Positions 13,055 through 37,290 of a stretch of 64,000 bases of DNA are shown here, piece by piece. Within the stretch, counting starts at the first letter, position 1, and each line of letters opens with the position of its first letter. The stretch lies in the NCBI GenBank assembly GCA_011033025.1, contig WFMF01000085.1, forward strand, positions 186,001 through 250,000. The letters are read 5' to 3'. Below the pieces are notes generated by a model. The model made no database searches, had not been told where the DNA came from, and worked only from the letters and a program-made list of their open reading frames with translations. Both the position numbers and the translations under genes were made by a program. Source of the stretch: Beroe forskalii. Taxonomy: Eukaryota; Ctenophora; Nuda; Beroida; Beroidae.

Positions 13055-13137
13055 GACTTCGTAGCGTAATCGGTTAGCGCGTCAGACTTTGTAGTGCTGG
13101 CACGCTAGAGGTCACGGGTTCAAGCCCCACTATAGTC
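13055..13137 (+). tRNA. tRNA-like sequence (pseudogene or SINE head)
   Basis: 83 nt with an A-box-like TAGCGTAATCGGTTAGCGC and a B-box-like GGTTCAAGCCC at the expected places. The ends pair only partly (GACT with AGTC), and the anticodon stem GTCAG/CTGGC encloses an 11-nt loop instead of 7. No trustworthy anticodon can be given, so this is a decayed tRNA or the pol III promoter of a SINE. Confidence 0.4.
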
Positions 13138-13378
13138 AAATTTCAAATTTTTATTTTCTTAGCTTATCTTCAGTTTTCTTACAGCAAAAAATGATCCTTT
13201 ACAGCCCAATCAGTTCATCAGAAAGGTTTTAAATCAGGTCACAGAAAATTTTCAGTAAAAAGTTTAATTCAGCAATTAGATTTCGAAATACACGATGGCA
13301 CGATACTCAAATAAGCATGTTGCCCAGGTCGTTAAGACTAGAATTTCCAAAATGTTGAGTTACAAGACATCAAGCATC

Positions 13379-13457
13379 GCGGGGGAGGGAAATTAAGCGC
13401 CTGCATATGGTCCACGGGAACAACAATAATTGTGTCGGTGCAGGCGCAATTCTTGTT
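13379..13457. mobile_element. Small inverted-repeat element, copy 1 of 3
   Basis: About 79 bp with near-inverted ends: ttaagcgcctgca at one side and tgcaggcgcaatt at the other. Related copies lie at 51,954-52,025 and 58,708-58,788. Similarity to the third copy extends a further ~20 bp upstream (about 13,355). Confidence 0.6.
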
Positions 13458-13554
13458 CTATTTGCTTCAATTCTAAAAAAATGGATTTCAAGCCCCTTCA
13501 AGGAAGCTTCAGTTTGTTTGATGTTAAACTAAAGTGATTGAAGGTTAAGGCGGA

Positions 13555-13690
13555 AGGGGGGTCACCTCTCATATATTGGAAAACACGAATTTGAGAAACG
13601 AGATGGCCAGGTAAGGTCATGGAGCAAAAATGGCATCCATGAATCGAAAATTTCGATTCTTGGATGCCTTTTTGCTCCAAGGCCTTACAT
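13555..13690. mobile_element. Inverted-repeat element with a long central hairpin
   Basis: 13,620-13,679 is a near-perfect hairpin (arms TGGAGCAAAAATGGCATCCA and complement). The left flank (gggtcacctctcatatattg) resembles the ends of the element at 15,505-15,665, so the two may be one family. Confidence 0.55.
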
Positions 13691-14781
13691 GGGCAATGTT
13701 GTACCTATGGTCAGAGAAGTTTGGCGAGGGAAGTTAGGTGAGGGGAAGTAAGGTGAGGAAGTATTCAGTAAGGCGAAGATTGAGGGAAAGGTAGGATGCC
13801 ACTTTAGAGACCCCCAGACCCCAAATCACTTGTTTGTCACTGCACGCCAAGCAATTGAAATTTTGTTTAATTTTAGAACAGTTTTCTCCTTAATATAAGT
13901 TGGGCTTCAGAACCCTTTTTATGCATGCTTTAAACTAGGTCCTATTGATGAGGTGGTTACAAGGGAGTTAAAAGAGGACTTGGAATTAGTAATAGTTTTA
14001 AAAATAAATCATTCTATTGGTTTTAATAAATTCATGCCAACGCATGGTCAAGTCTGCTGTAAAATATAAATAACATTGTTTCATTAAATAACATTGTTTC
14101 AATCATATCAAACATTGTTTCATTAAATTGTGAAAATGCTGGTCTGTACTGTTATAAAATGTTGAAATTTTGTTTAATTGAATCTCATAGCCAAAGGGGA
14201 TTTAGAAATCTGCTACGGATGGGATTTTCCCTTTTGTAGGGCAAGATCGAAATTTGACAGGAAGGAGATAGAGCTTAGCTGTTCGTTGCATTTGAGCTGA
14301 TCATTTTAGTGTAAACAATTTTTTTGTATTACTGTATTTTATTGTAAAAATCAGATGAAAAATGGCCAAAGTGGCAAAGTGGCAGTTGACGTATTTTGGG
14401 CCTAAAGCTGGCCAATGGCCATGATGGCCACATTTTTGGAGATATGAGCTTCAAATTTTGGTATGTCTCCCATCATTTAGGTCAAAATTCATGGGCAATA
14501 TCGATTTATTTTGTGAATCGGACTTTATGTGGCCATTTCAGCCCATAAAAACCTCCAAAAAGCCACTAAATCGCAAAATTTGTGATTCTGCCCAACACCC
14601 AAATGAATTTTATTCAAATTCACTGTAAAAATTTTATTCAACTTTAAATTCAATTCAACTTTGCTCAAAATTGCAACCTTTTTTCAATCTCTTTCCATTA
14701 TAATATTTTTATGATTGCCTTGAAACTTAATTCCGCACTTATTTGTATTATTTTACGGTTACCCTCAACTGACCGCACTTT

Positions 14782-15179
14782 TTCAACACGACCTCCCCCT
14801 AACCAGGGGTGTCGTTTCGTCTCGACAAGCAAGGCGCGGCGCGCGCGCAAAACTAGGGATCTGGTTAGTGGTTAGAGTTCCCCTCGTAGGTCGTAGGATG
14901 TTACCCTACCCTCGCGCGCGGCGCAACGTTCCACATTTGGACGTCACTTTGCAACCTCGCCATCCAGTCAGAAGAAATAGACGGGGCAACGTCCGTCGAC
15001 TCGTAGGATGTTACCCGGCCCTACCCTCGCGCGCGCGGCGCAACGTTCCACATTTGGACGTCACTTTGCGCCTTCCTGGTCCAACAACAAGTCAGAAGAA
15101 AGGGACGGACATCGCCCGTCGAGAGTTCCCCTAACCGTGCGCGAAATCAGGGCGCTGGTTAGGGCAAGGTCGTGTTGAA
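14782..15179. mobile_element. ~400-bp element with TTCAACACGACCT inverted ends and GC-rich core
   Basis: Left end TTCAACACGACCTCCCCCTA and right end complement TTCAACACGACCTTGCCCTA. The core contains two ~105-bp direct repeats (about 14,893-14,960 and 15,002-15,070) rich in gcgcgcgcggcgc. A fragment of the same family lies at 41,270-41,330. The 88-codon reading frame inside looks incidental. Confidence 0.6.
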
Positions 15180-15504
15180 TTGCATACGTATACTAGGAAA
15201 ACAATGTGTGTGCGGCGGAGGGTAGGGTAACATCCTACAATTACAAGAAGGCTCCCGTTCAAGTTTACAAATACAATTACATCGCAGACCGACCTGAGAA
15301 TTCAGCGCCGCGCTGCACTGATGGGCGGCGGCGCAGCTGGCCCCGTGCTAGAAGTGGACTCATATAAAGAAGGATTTGACGTTTAAAAAACCTAAATTAG
15401 AATATTAGATTTGGCTTTAAGATACATACGATACATACAATACAATAACATACGATTCGTATTACTGAATGAATGTCGAATTTGTTCAACATTTTTTTAA
15501 AGGG

Positions 15505-15665
15505 AGGGGGTGACCCCTCATATTTTGAAAAACAAGAATTTGATATATGAGTTGGATGGCCAGAGTATGGACTCAAGACCACCTTCTAAATGTTGGTACG
15601 CGCCCTTAATATCTCAAATTCGTCGTCGTGTTTTCCAAAATATAAAGGGTGATCCCCAGGCCCCC
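15505..15665. mobile_element. ~160-bp MITE-like inverted repeat
   Basis: Left arm gggtgacccctcatattttg and right arm complement ggggatcaccctttatattt. Non-coding, related to the element at 13,555. Confidence 0.55.
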
Positions 15666-16251
15666 CTCATACTTATTATTTGATCTAATTTTACAAAATT
15701 CTAAAATTAAACACTAAACTTTAAGTTTAAACTGTAAACAAAATTGATTAGAGTTGGCGATGATGGCGTGAAGGTTTATCATCGATAGACAATAATTATA
15801 TACTTTCAAACTTGAACTTGGAGCAGGTTGAGGTATTTTAATCTTGTACTGAAAAAAAACTTGATTAACTTATATTCGCCATCCTGTGCTTATAAAAGAT
15901 TTTTCCTTGTACAAGGTGAAGGAAAAGTTTTTTTATTTTATCATTTTCTTGAGGTGCTGTGAACTATTCATCATATCAAACAAGTCCCTCCATAACACGG
16001 TTTAGGAAATTGTCGTCATAGCAGAGTGAATAATCCCAGCAACAGTTCCATCATTGACCCCTGAAACCCGATCAACTGGAGGTAAACTTTACTTAGACTC
16101 TAGAGACTATAGAGAGTATTCGCACACGCAGCCCAGGCACGCAATCTACAGGTGCATGGCCCATGGGACACACTATTTCCTAAGCACATGGTCCTATGGC
16201 AGAGGGTCACTGAGTGCTCCTTCTCCAGTGACCGGGTCACACTCCAGGGGT
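15665..16251 (-). other. Putative SELENOO 3' UTR
   Basis: Follows the SELENOO stop on the minus strand, so a SECIS element is expected here or just beyond. ATGA-containing stretches exist (for example near 16,043 and 15,917), but none shows the stem, AA loop and UGA quartet at the right spacings by eye. No SECIS is claimed. A strong hairpin (CTTTTCCTT with AAGGAAAAA) lies at about 15,902-15,932. Confidence 0.35.
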
Positions 16252-28195
<11,944 letters not shown>

Positions 28196-28689
28196 GTGAC
28201 GTGTTGAAATGTGAATTGAACATGTGAATTGAACACGTGAATTTACATGTGAGTTTACATGTGAGTGAACACCGAATAAAAATAGAAAATAGATTTAAAA
28301 AGAAAACAATATGGGAAGCCTCTCATGACTTGTCCTCATGTGCGTTGAGTGATTGAATACTTATGGGTCTCTTAATTGAGGATTCAGGATCCCTAACAAA
28401 GAGAATAACTCATGGAAAATGTTCAACACACGGGTTAGCGATTACATTACAGCTGTTAGTTGCTTCATTGCAAACTTTATTACTAACCTAACTGAATAAT
28501 TAGGCTGAATATTTTAAATTTTTTAATTTTATGCAAACATTGATTATTCAAAAGATCCAAAAATATTTTTTCGAGCAAATGCTTCCTAAATGAAAGTTAT
28601 GGCACAATGACTACAAACTAGAACATATTTTGATGACGGACACATTTGATGAATGGAAAAATACCTTATTATTGATGTATAGTAGTCTC

Positions 28690-29450
28690 ACGACAGGTTT
28701 AGACCGATTTAGAGGGTAGTACTATCTGCGTAGAGTCGTGTTACCACACGCGTTTTATATCATGTGTTTGTTATGACACACTGTAATTCAATACCATTTT
28801 AAATGTAAATCTATGCGACCTTTACATTTGCCTTACAAAAATGTGCATATCTCCGAGGTTTTTTGAGCAAACTTGATGAAACTTTCAGGACATTTAGAGC
28901 TTCATAAAAGCAACATCTCAGTGAAGTTTTGATTCATTTTTGAGCTCCAGAAGCGAAATTATGACCGAAAAGCCAGTCATTAAGCGATAACTTTAAAACA
29001 AAAAACCGGTTTATTTGTCATATCTCAATTTCTGAAGGTCAAAAATGTTAGCTACTCCAGGATGATATTGGTCACACATTGCCCGTAATATCCTGAAAAT
29101 TTGATCAAAATTGCTAAAAAAACGGCTGAGTTATGCGCTTTTTTGTAATATGTAAACAAGCATTTTGCTTATTACCATATAAGGTAACGTGTGCTTGTTG
29201 TGTACAGGGTGTGTCTTATGTACACCGTGTACTTTAGAGGCTCAAACTCACCGCAGAGGCTCAAACTCACCGCAGAAATATGATTTAGAGCACTCGGCTC
29301 AGCTTCGCTTCGCCTCGCACTCTAAATAATCTAAATGTCTCCAGTTGCGCTGTCGACATTGAAATATTATATAGAGCCCTGCTCTCGCAGGGCTCTATAT
29401 TGTCTGCGTGTTCGTCTTACGCCTCTAAAGTACATATAAAAGAGAAAAAC
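28690..29450. mobile_element. ~760-bp insertion absent from the second copy
   Basis: The inverted copy (59,690-59,740) jumps from the equivalent of about 29,450 to about 28,690, so this stretch is an insertion here or a deletion there. It holds a perfect hairpin with 14-bp arms at 29,369-29,400 (ATATAGAGCCCTGC and complement) and a short inverted pair GTACTTTAGAGG at about 29,229 and 29,422. No transposase was seen. Confidence 0.5.
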
Positions 29451-30119
29451 GAAACCCTGAGCATCATGATTGGTTTAATCAAAGAAATTTTACAAATAAA
29501 GATGTGTCAATGTTAAAGATATGAAATTTCGATGTCACAATCTCACAGACCTTGCGGGTGTTTAAGTCGACGTCAAGTACAGTATATGATACAGCATTCC
29601 TTCCCACGTGAAATAACAAACTTCAATGAGCCTCAAACAGCGTTTTACTGGAAGCGTTTTACTGGAAGAAAACATATTATTTATATGAGCTAGCTACTTG
29701 TCAAGTTAACTGTGCATTTGCAGCTTTTATCTTCGAAACCAGAGAGTTTATCTTTTGGTCACTGAAAGAATGGTAACATTTCAATAACTGGATTAAGGAA
29801 GGAAAGAGGTATTTTGTGGATGTAATTTTTGAGTTTTAGCTGTTAGTAAGGGTACGACTGTAACCCCCTGTGAACTAAATAGTTAAGTAGGTCTGAGAAC
29901 GTTTTTCGGTAGTTCATAGTCCCCAGATTCACCAAAAAAAAAGATCACCGGATTCCGAGTTGGGGAAACCCCTTTTTTGGACCCCTTTTCTCCCGAATTG
30001 GGGCAAAAACTTCGACTGCCAATATCTCAGCTTCTGACTGAGATACAGGCCACTTCGTTATACCAAACTATGCAGAATGAGCACATCATAGGCGGCGGAG
30101 CATAGTTTCAAAGTCGTAA

Positions 30120-30705
30120 ACCCCTTAGTTTTGGATTTATGGACGAAAAACCTCTTTTTGGCCCTACGCGTAACCCCAAGATTGCCCCTTTTTAATAAGT
30201 AGAATCTGAAGGACCTAGAGAACTCAACGAGGACACTACTCTATGCAGAATCATCACATTATGGGGGGTAGAACATGGTTTCAAAGTCCTAACCCCTTTC
30301 GATTCAGAGTTATGGACGAAAAACCCCTTTTTAGCCCTACTCATAGCCCCAAAATTGCCCCTATTTAATATATAAAATCTGAAGGTCGTAGAGAACTGAA
30401 CGAGGACTCTAGCCTATGCAGAATCGTCACATTATGGGGGGTAGAACATGGTTTCAAAGTCCTAACCCCTTTCGTTTCAGAGTTATGGACGAAAAACCCC
30501 TTTTTAGCCCTATGCGTAACCCCAAAATTGCCCCTATTAAATAAATAAAATCTGAAGGTCGCTACAGAGAACTGAACGAGGACTCTAGCCTATGCAGAAT
30601 CATCACATTATGGGGGGTAGAACATGGTTTCAAAGTCCTACACCCTTTTGTTCTTGAGTGATGGACAAAAAACCCATTTTCAGCCCTATGGGTAACTACA
30701 AAATA
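30120..30705. repeat. ~170-bp subterminal tandem units, left arm
   Basis: Four units with ttatggacgaaaaacccctt and gaatcatcacattatggggg. The same units in opposite orientation are at 34,370-34,854 and 38,205-38,460. Confidence 0.85.
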
Positions 30706-30715
30706 GTCCTTTTTC

Positions 30716-31516
30716 TGTGAACGTCATAAAGCCGAATGATGAAAGAAGTTAATATAATTACAAATTTTTGATAGATTGATAATTTGAAATCGAAAGCATT
30801 TGAAAAACTGGACGATGATGCTCGGTGGTATCAGGTATAGGACTCTAGGTCGGGGGACTCTAGGTCAGGGGACTCTGGGTTTGAGGAGCCAGGATCAGGC
30901 AGTTGAAGCAAGAATGGTGGTGGAAGCCATCTACTTGATCTAAAAGCGGGCCTCAGCAGCATTGGAGTCAGCAGCTTCAGCAGGGTGGCAGTGAGGTTTG
31001 GCAAGGGAGTAAAAGATTGATGGTGTAGAATCGTCCAGTACACTTGCAGCTCCACTTGATACACTTCCAAGCTTGTCTTCGACCTTTTAAGGGCTTGCTA
31101 TCTCTAGAGTAGCCTTGAGCTCAAGAGGAGGGATTTGAAAGTAAAGGTTCTTCCTTGGATGATCTTGATTATGGAAGTGTCTGCAGAGGAGGGGAGGGTT
31201 GAGAGGAGGGACGGTGGGCTGGGGGATCAGGATGGCCGTGGAGAGGGGGAGGGTCTGCGTTGAGACAGCGTTGGCAGCAACAATATTTCCAAAAGTAGAG
31301 CCGTAGGCATAGTGTCTGCATAATCATATGCATGCAGTCGTGCCTGCATGACCCTCTCGTATAATGAATCCGCTCTGATGACATCCGGGATATGAGTCCA
31401 ACAAGCGGTATGGGATAGTGTCAGCAATGATCCATTGGGTCACATGATTACACCGGTTATCCGGATTCCGGGGTCCATTATCAGGGTTATTGGGTTAACC
31501 GAGAGAGTCACCTTAT
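30716..31516. other. Interior of the large element, no recognised gene
   Basis: Minus-strand frames of 60-80 codons are rich in Pro and Ser and do not resemble a known family. ctctaggtcaggggactctg at about 30,842 has an imperfect inverted counterpart at 33,908-34,000. Confidence 0.4.
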
Positions 31517-32018
31517 AAGTGATGGGCATTGGGCAGTCTTGAACTATTCCGACACGACCGGCTGGCCGGTCGGCTAGCCGGTCGGCTAGCCGGCCGGCCA
31601 GCCGGTGAGCCAACCGGCTAGCCGGCCGGCTAGTCAATCAGCCGGTCGGCTAGCCGCCCGGCTTGCCAGTTAGCCGGCCGGCTAGCCGGTCGGTTAGCCG
31701 GTCGGCTAGCCGGCCGGCTAGCCGGTGAGCCAACCGGCTAGCCGACCGGCCAGCCGGTTAGCCGGCCGGCTAACCCCTATTCCAACACCCCTTTGTCTTC
31801 CTTCTCCAAAGCTTCGTTTGCCTTCCTTCTCGGGCGAAATATCCGAAATCAGCGTATCCAAATTTTCAGGACTGCCTCTCAATCGGTGCATTAGTGGGTT
31901 AACGTATTCTCGCGGTATACCTACGTATCTCTATCTTGAAAATTATAACATATAACAGCCCAACATATAATAACATGAAATGTAACAACCCAAAATATTC
32001 AGTTGCCGTAAACATCCT

Positions 32019-32914
32019 TCAGGCAGTCCAAGGCAGCAGTCCAAGTGTTCTGCTGCCTTGAACAGAGCAGTTCAGCTGGTTCCATTGATGCGTTTCCTCC
32101 ACATGTAGTCGATGAGGGAGTCTGTTATGTACTTGTTGCCGTTCACGTGTTTCTTGCAGTGAGTCCAGAGCCCCTCCATAGTGTTGATGTGAACTCAGGT
32201 GATGGGGTTGACGTACTGGATGCTGTGGTTCACAACGAAGTGGTAGTAGCCCCTCCTCGGTAGACTGTTGTACCCACTCCAGCCGTCTGTCATCACGATG
32301 GAACATGGTCGGACGAAGTTCATGATGATAGGGATGAGGGTAGCAGCACTGCGACTGTTGCCAGGAAAAGGGATGAAGTGGCATCTGTCGGACCTTCCGC
32401 GTTCGAGCATCCCAAGCACCCAGTTGCCATCCCGCCATGATCCTCGGTTGTTCTTCCGCGTCCCATATTTACTCTCGTCCACCTCCAACACCACACCATG
32501 TCCGCCGAGCACCACTGGGTTCTTATAGAGGTACTCCGCCAAGCAGGTTAGTAGCTTGCCCACCCACACCGACACAGAGTGCTCTGACAGTCCCGTGTAC
32601 TCCGCAATGTTGACGTTGGTGTTGTTCTTGTTGGAGAAGGCGTGGAGGAGCCAGATGAACTGCGTGAAGGTTATGTTCTGCTGATCCAGGATGGAGTTGT
32701 GTCTGATTGAGCGGTATACTCAGCTAGGGCATCTCCAGCAGGAACCATCTCTGTAGCGGGTTGCAGAACAGGAAGTCCACGTCATCTGGGCGTTGCAGTT
32801 GGTACCCGTACAGAGGGAGGAAGAAGGGATCACACCTCTGTTTCTGCAGAAGATCTGGATGTCTGCTTCACTGGAGGTTAGTAGCTGTAGAACAGATGAG
32901 TTGAAACAAGCCAT
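32019..32914 (-). pseudogene. Merlin transposase (ISXO2/IS1016-like DDE), broken
   Basis: From the ATG at 32,914 one frame carries an N-terminal zinc-ribbon-like stretch (CTGTNCNAQ ... SCWRCPS), then SIRHNSIL and the catalytic core: LEVDESKYG (first D), IVMTDGWSGYN (second D) and HINTMEGLW (third acidic region, E). NRGSWRDGNWVLGMLERG also fits the ISXO2-like domain. Three in-frame stops, all TGA, lie at about 32,713, 32,196 and 32,083; the second replaces a Gly expected in ITG-VH. There are no obvious frameshifts, so the copy is fairly young but inactive as read. A complete relative elsewhere could still mobilise it. Confidence 0.8.
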
Positions 32915-32975
32915 GATGAACTGATGATAAATGGTCAGAAAGTCCTCTATTTAAGGGTACAAATATCCTATTCGT

Positions 32976-33240
32976 CTTGAAGCGACGTGACCATGCAATA
33001 ACAGGGTAGGAGACGATCTATGAAGCATTGCAGTGAATGTACTCCTGATCAGTCCGTGTCACATGAGATACGTAAGTGAACGATGTTACTATTCTGTTGG
33101 AAGTATTCGTCTTGAAGCGACGTGACCATGCAATAACAGTTTAGGAGACGATCTATGAAGCATTGCATTGAATGTAGTCCTGATCAGTCCGTGTCACATG
33201 AGATACGTAAGTGACCGATGTTACTATTCTGTTGGAGGTA
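32976..33240. repeat. ~133-bp tandem duplication inside the Merlin element
   Basis: cttgaagcgacgtgaccatg and the following ~110 bp are repeated once with a few differences, in the untranslated part upstream of the transposase start. Confidence 0.8.
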
Positions 33241-34179
33241 TTTTCACCCTGCAATCAGTCATCTTCACGTAAGACACGTAAGTGAATGCGATCCCAAGTA
33301 GGAGAGCGATGTTCTTATCTTGATAAGGCATTACATGACGCGAGATACGTAGGTATACCGCGAGAATCTGAATACGTTAACCCACTAATGTACCGATTGA
33401 GAGGCAGTCCTGAAAATTTGGATACGCTGATTTCAAATATTTTGCTCTTAATACTGTCAGATGCCCGAGAAGGAAGGCAAACGAAGCTTTGGAGAAGGAA
33501 GGCAAAGGGGTGTTGGAGTAGGGGTTAGCCGGCCGGCTAACCGGCTGGCCGGTCGGCTAGCCGGTTGGCTCACCGGCTAGCCGGCCGGCTAACCGGCTGG
33601 CCGGTCGGCTAGCCGGTTTGCTCACCGGCTAGCCGGCCGGCTAGCCGACCGGCTAACCGACCGGCTAGCCGGCCGGCTAACTGGCAAGCCGGGCGGCTAG
33701 CCGACCGGCTGATGGACTAGCCGGCCGGCTAGCCGGTTGGCTCACCGGCTGGCCGGCCGGCTAGCCGACCGGCCAGCCGGCCGGCTAACCGGCTAGCCGG
33801 CCGGCTGGCCGGTCGGCTAGCCGGCCGGCCAGCCGGTCGTGTCGGAATAGTTCAAGACTGCCAAGTGATGAGCTTTAGATAGTGTATATATAAAGTAAAG
33901 ATGCTCCTGACCCAGAGTCCACCCTGGTTTGCCGCCCCTGACCCAGAGCCCCCCAACCCAGAGTCTCCTGACCTTGAGTCCCTGACCTAGAGTCCGCTCC
34001 CTGTGAGTATGACACTGAGTATTGAAATTCCTTGGGCTCATATAAAATAAACACTATTCCGGTCTATGCTGTACATCAGATTGGGTTCATCCAAATAATG
34101 GTGGGCATGCCTGAAATTAGATCTGCAAAAATCTCTCGCTTATAAAATGGATCTTTTCATGATGTCGCTTGCCTTTCAG

Positions 34180-34318
34180 GCTCTTCAATCAAAATATTAT
34201 GATACACGAAGGGACACAGTTAACAATCTGGATTTTGATAGGTTTTGTACTTGTCTTGGTTGCAATAGCTGTAGTCGTAATCTACTGCAAGAAGAAAAAG
34301 GACAGGTTTACATTATAG
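34180..34318 (+). CDS. Candidate last exon of a single-pass membrane protein
   Basis: After a CTTTCAG acceptor (34,173-34,179) one frame reads ...HEGTQLTIWILIGFVL and continues as a hydrophobic helix (VLVAIAVVVIYC) followed by KKKKDRFTL and TAG. This is a classic membrane span with a basic stop-transfer tail. It lies inside the large TIR element and no upstream exon was found. It could be a captured host exon or part of the element. A longer 62-codon frame overlaps in another phase and looks incidental. Confidence 0.35.
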
Positions 34319-35889
34319 AGAATGGAAATCCTTAAGTTAGTATTGTTTGTTTCTAGCAATACATGAAATGTTAAAATAGGTTTTTCGTCCATAACTCTGA
34401 AACGAAAGGGGTTAGGACTTTATAACCATGTTCTACCCCCATAATGTGAGGATTCTGCATAGGCTAGAGTCCTCGTTCAGTTCTCTACGACCTTCAGATA
34501 TCATTTATTAAATAGGGGCAATTTTGGGTTGAGCATAGGGCAAAAAGGGTTTTTCGTCCATAACTCCTCAACGAAAGGGGTAAGGACTTTGAAACCATGT
34601 TCTACCCCCCATAATGTGATGATTCTGCATAGGCTAGAGTCCTCGTTCAGTTCTTTACGACCTTCAGATTTTATATATTAAATAGGGGCAATTTTGGGGC
34701 TACGTGTAGGGCTAAAAAGGGGTTTAACGTACATAACTCGTAAACGAAAGGGGTTAGGACTTTGAAATCATGTTCTACCCCCCATAATGTGACGATTCTG
34801 CATAGGCTAGAGTCCTCGTTCAGTTCTCTACGACCTTCACATTTTATATATTAAACCACAGACAAAACCGCAAGCGGTCGTCATAGCAACCCCCTCACAG
34901 AGTCACAGGGGCGCCGCTTTTTAATTGTTTGAGGTGATTACGATCTAAACATACGTTGTTAGGTGTTCGAAATAGAAATCATTCGTTAAAATCGTTGAAA
35001 TAGTAATTTCCCTAATTTCTACAAAACGTCCGCGTGAACTCACGTGCAAAATTCATTATATGGACCTGGAATCATGTTTCTCTATTGCATTGTGACTTGT
35101 TTCAATCAAATCAAGTCGAAAATTCGGTCTCAAGACTCAAATTTCAAATTTGCCTAATTTCTACAAAACGTCCACGTGAACTCACGTGCACTTCATTTCC
35201 ATGGGCCATTTCTTGTTCTATTCGAGTACCAAGTAAATCAAAATGTTGATTCAGTCACTATCGTATAGCACAACAGCCCTGCACTTACGGAATTCGGCCT
35301 GAAATTGGACTTAACCAAATTTTCGACTTTTTCGCGCGGCTCAAATTTACGTTTTGAGGGCCACCACACCTTCCCCTTAAATCGGGAAGACTTGAAACTT
35401 TTTACCCTTGATATTTGACTGAGAAAGAACATTGAATCGCCTGGAAAAGATGGAGCAATGTTGGTGAGCTGAGATATAGATGCTCAAAGTCACCATATTT
35501 TGGCCTAGTAAAGATCCTCGATTTTGGAGGCCCCCACGACCTCATTTTTTCACCAATCACCATGAAACTTCTTTTGTGGCTAAATCTCGAGGTCTAGATG
35601 CTACATAAGTCGGGGAAAACATGACGCGGTAGAAAACTTTTCAGATACAGTGCTTCAAAGTGGTCCAAAATTACGTTTTCGCTAAAAATCGTGATTTTAT
35701 CGATTTTGATGACGTCATAACAGCAAAAAATCGATCCGTGAAACTTCCTACATAGCCTATTACATTCTCCCATCTTAGTTGAAAAAAACCCGCCCTCGAT
35801 CAAGGCTCTACCATTTGTGGTTCTCGAGATCTCAGCGATTCAAATTTGGTCCAAAATTATCAGCTATATATAAGTATATAAGTATAGGA

Positions 35890-36428
35890 TAGCCAAAAAC
35901 AATTGAAAATTGTTTGGGTTTCGCAGCCACTCCAGTACCAAAACTTATACGATTAAAAATATTGATATGACTTTTAATCGCAGCCCGTCCGTGGCGGTGT
36001 GCACTGTGCTTTGGTTACGAAAAAATATCTTGGTCACGCATATGATGTGAACTTATTGAATTGTACACTCGTGAAAACTTTCCACTTCATTTTTGTCGAA
36101 CCTCTTCACAATAGTGATGCTGTCACTCCAACCTGCCAACCATAATAAGTGTGACGGCGTGTTTCCTACCGGCTTAAAATCATGCATTATCAAAGTAGTG
36201 GACTCATGTTTTAAATTTTTATGACCCTCAAAGTCGCTGCAAATTGGCGATTTGAATCATCAAATAGGGATGAACGTACGATTAAATTCTGCTCATTTCT
36301 TAGTAACCAAAGCACACCGCCACGGACGGGCTGCGATTAAAAGTCATATCAATATTTTTAATCGTATAAGTTTTGGTACTGGAGTGGCTGCGAAACCCAA
36401 ACAATTTTCAATTGTTTTTGGCTATCCA
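35890..36428. mobile_element. ~540-bp MITE with ~125-bp inverted ends
   Basis: The left arm GGATAGCCAAAAACAATTGA ... is reverse-complemented at 36,300-36,428 and ends GGCTATCC. The arms share long identity through cagcccgtccgtggcggtgt. Non-coding centre; ATA lies next to both ends. Confidence 0.75.
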
Positions 36429-36454
36429 TATCACTCTTTTTTGGCATAAAACTT

Positions 36455-37290
36455 ACGCAATCAGTTCAAGTTAATGATGCCGTTGGAATTAAGCCGCAAT
36501 CATTCTTACTTTTTGAGTTATAGGCGATAATTACCTTAATTGACCAATTAAGTAATTAAGCGGCGGGCAACTGGTACTTAAATTAAACGTGCATCTCGTA
36601 ATTTTGGCTTAAATTACTGATGCCGTTGGAATTTAGTGGCTATCATTCTTACTTTTTGAGTTATAGGCGATAATTACTTTAATTGGCCAATTACTTAATT
36701 AAGCGGTTGGCAACTGGTAATTAAATTAAACGAATAAATCGTAATTTCGACTTAAGTTACTGATGCCGTTGGATTTAAGTCGCTATCATTCTTACTTTTT
36801 GAGTTATAGGCGATAATTACTTTAATTGGTCAATTAACTAATTAAGCGGCGGGCAACTGGTACTTAAATTAAACGTGCATCTCGTAATTTATGCTTTAGT
36901 TACTGATGCCGTTGGAATTAAGTCGCTTTCATTCTTACTTTTTGAGATATAAGCGATAATTACTTTAATTGGCCAATTAACTAATTAAGCGGTTGGCAAC
37001 CGGTACTTAAATTAAACGAATAAATCGTAGTTTTGGCTTAAGTTTATGATGCCGTTAGAATTGAGACGCTAACATTTTTACTTTTTGATTTATACGCGAT
37101 AATTACTTTAATTGGCCAATTAACTAATTAAGCGGCGGGCAACTGATACTTAAATTAGACGTACAAATCGTAATTTTGATTTAAGTTAATGATGCCGTTA
37201 GAATTGAGAAGCTAACATTCTTACTTTTGGAGTTATGCGCGATAATCACTTTAATTGGCCAATTAACCAATTAAGGAATCGTCAATTCAA
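36455..37290. repeat. ~148-bp tandem array
   Basis: Five to six units with gatgccgttggaattaagtc and ttggccaattaactaattaa. A single diverged unit with the same 3' neighbour sequence occurs at 54,515-55,375, so array plus flank is a dispersed family. Confidence 0.85.

Larger units (their letters stand above)
31517..33870. mobile_element. Merlin DNA transposon with 8-bp target duplication
   Basis: The body is 31,525-33,862, flanked by AAGTGATG on both sides (31,517-31,524 and 33,863-33,870). Merlin is known to make 8-9-bp duplications. Inverted ends (ggcagtcttgaactattccg) extend about 410 bp at the left and 520 bp at the right. Each contains a palindromic array of ggctagccggcc-like units (31,553-31,770 and 33,527-33,838), then a shared tract with ttccttctccaaagcttcgt. 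The transposase gene lies between on the minus strand. A lone fragment of a related end is at 40,205-40,372. Confidence 0.85.

Noticed and set aside
13055-13137. Functional tRNA gene
   Set aside because: Weak acceptor pairing and an 11-nt anticodon loop; kept only as tRNA-like.
14868-15134. 88-codon Arg-rich frame
   Set aside because: Spans the two direct repeats of a small inverted-end element; composition reflects GC-rich repeat.
32045-32528. Plus-strand frames opposite the Merlin transposase
   Set aside because: Antisense shadows; the minus strand carries the recognisable catalytic motifs.
32083-32716. Selenocysteine reading of the three TGA codons in the transposase
   Set aside because: No SECIS and one TGA replaces a Gly; ordinary decay is simpler.
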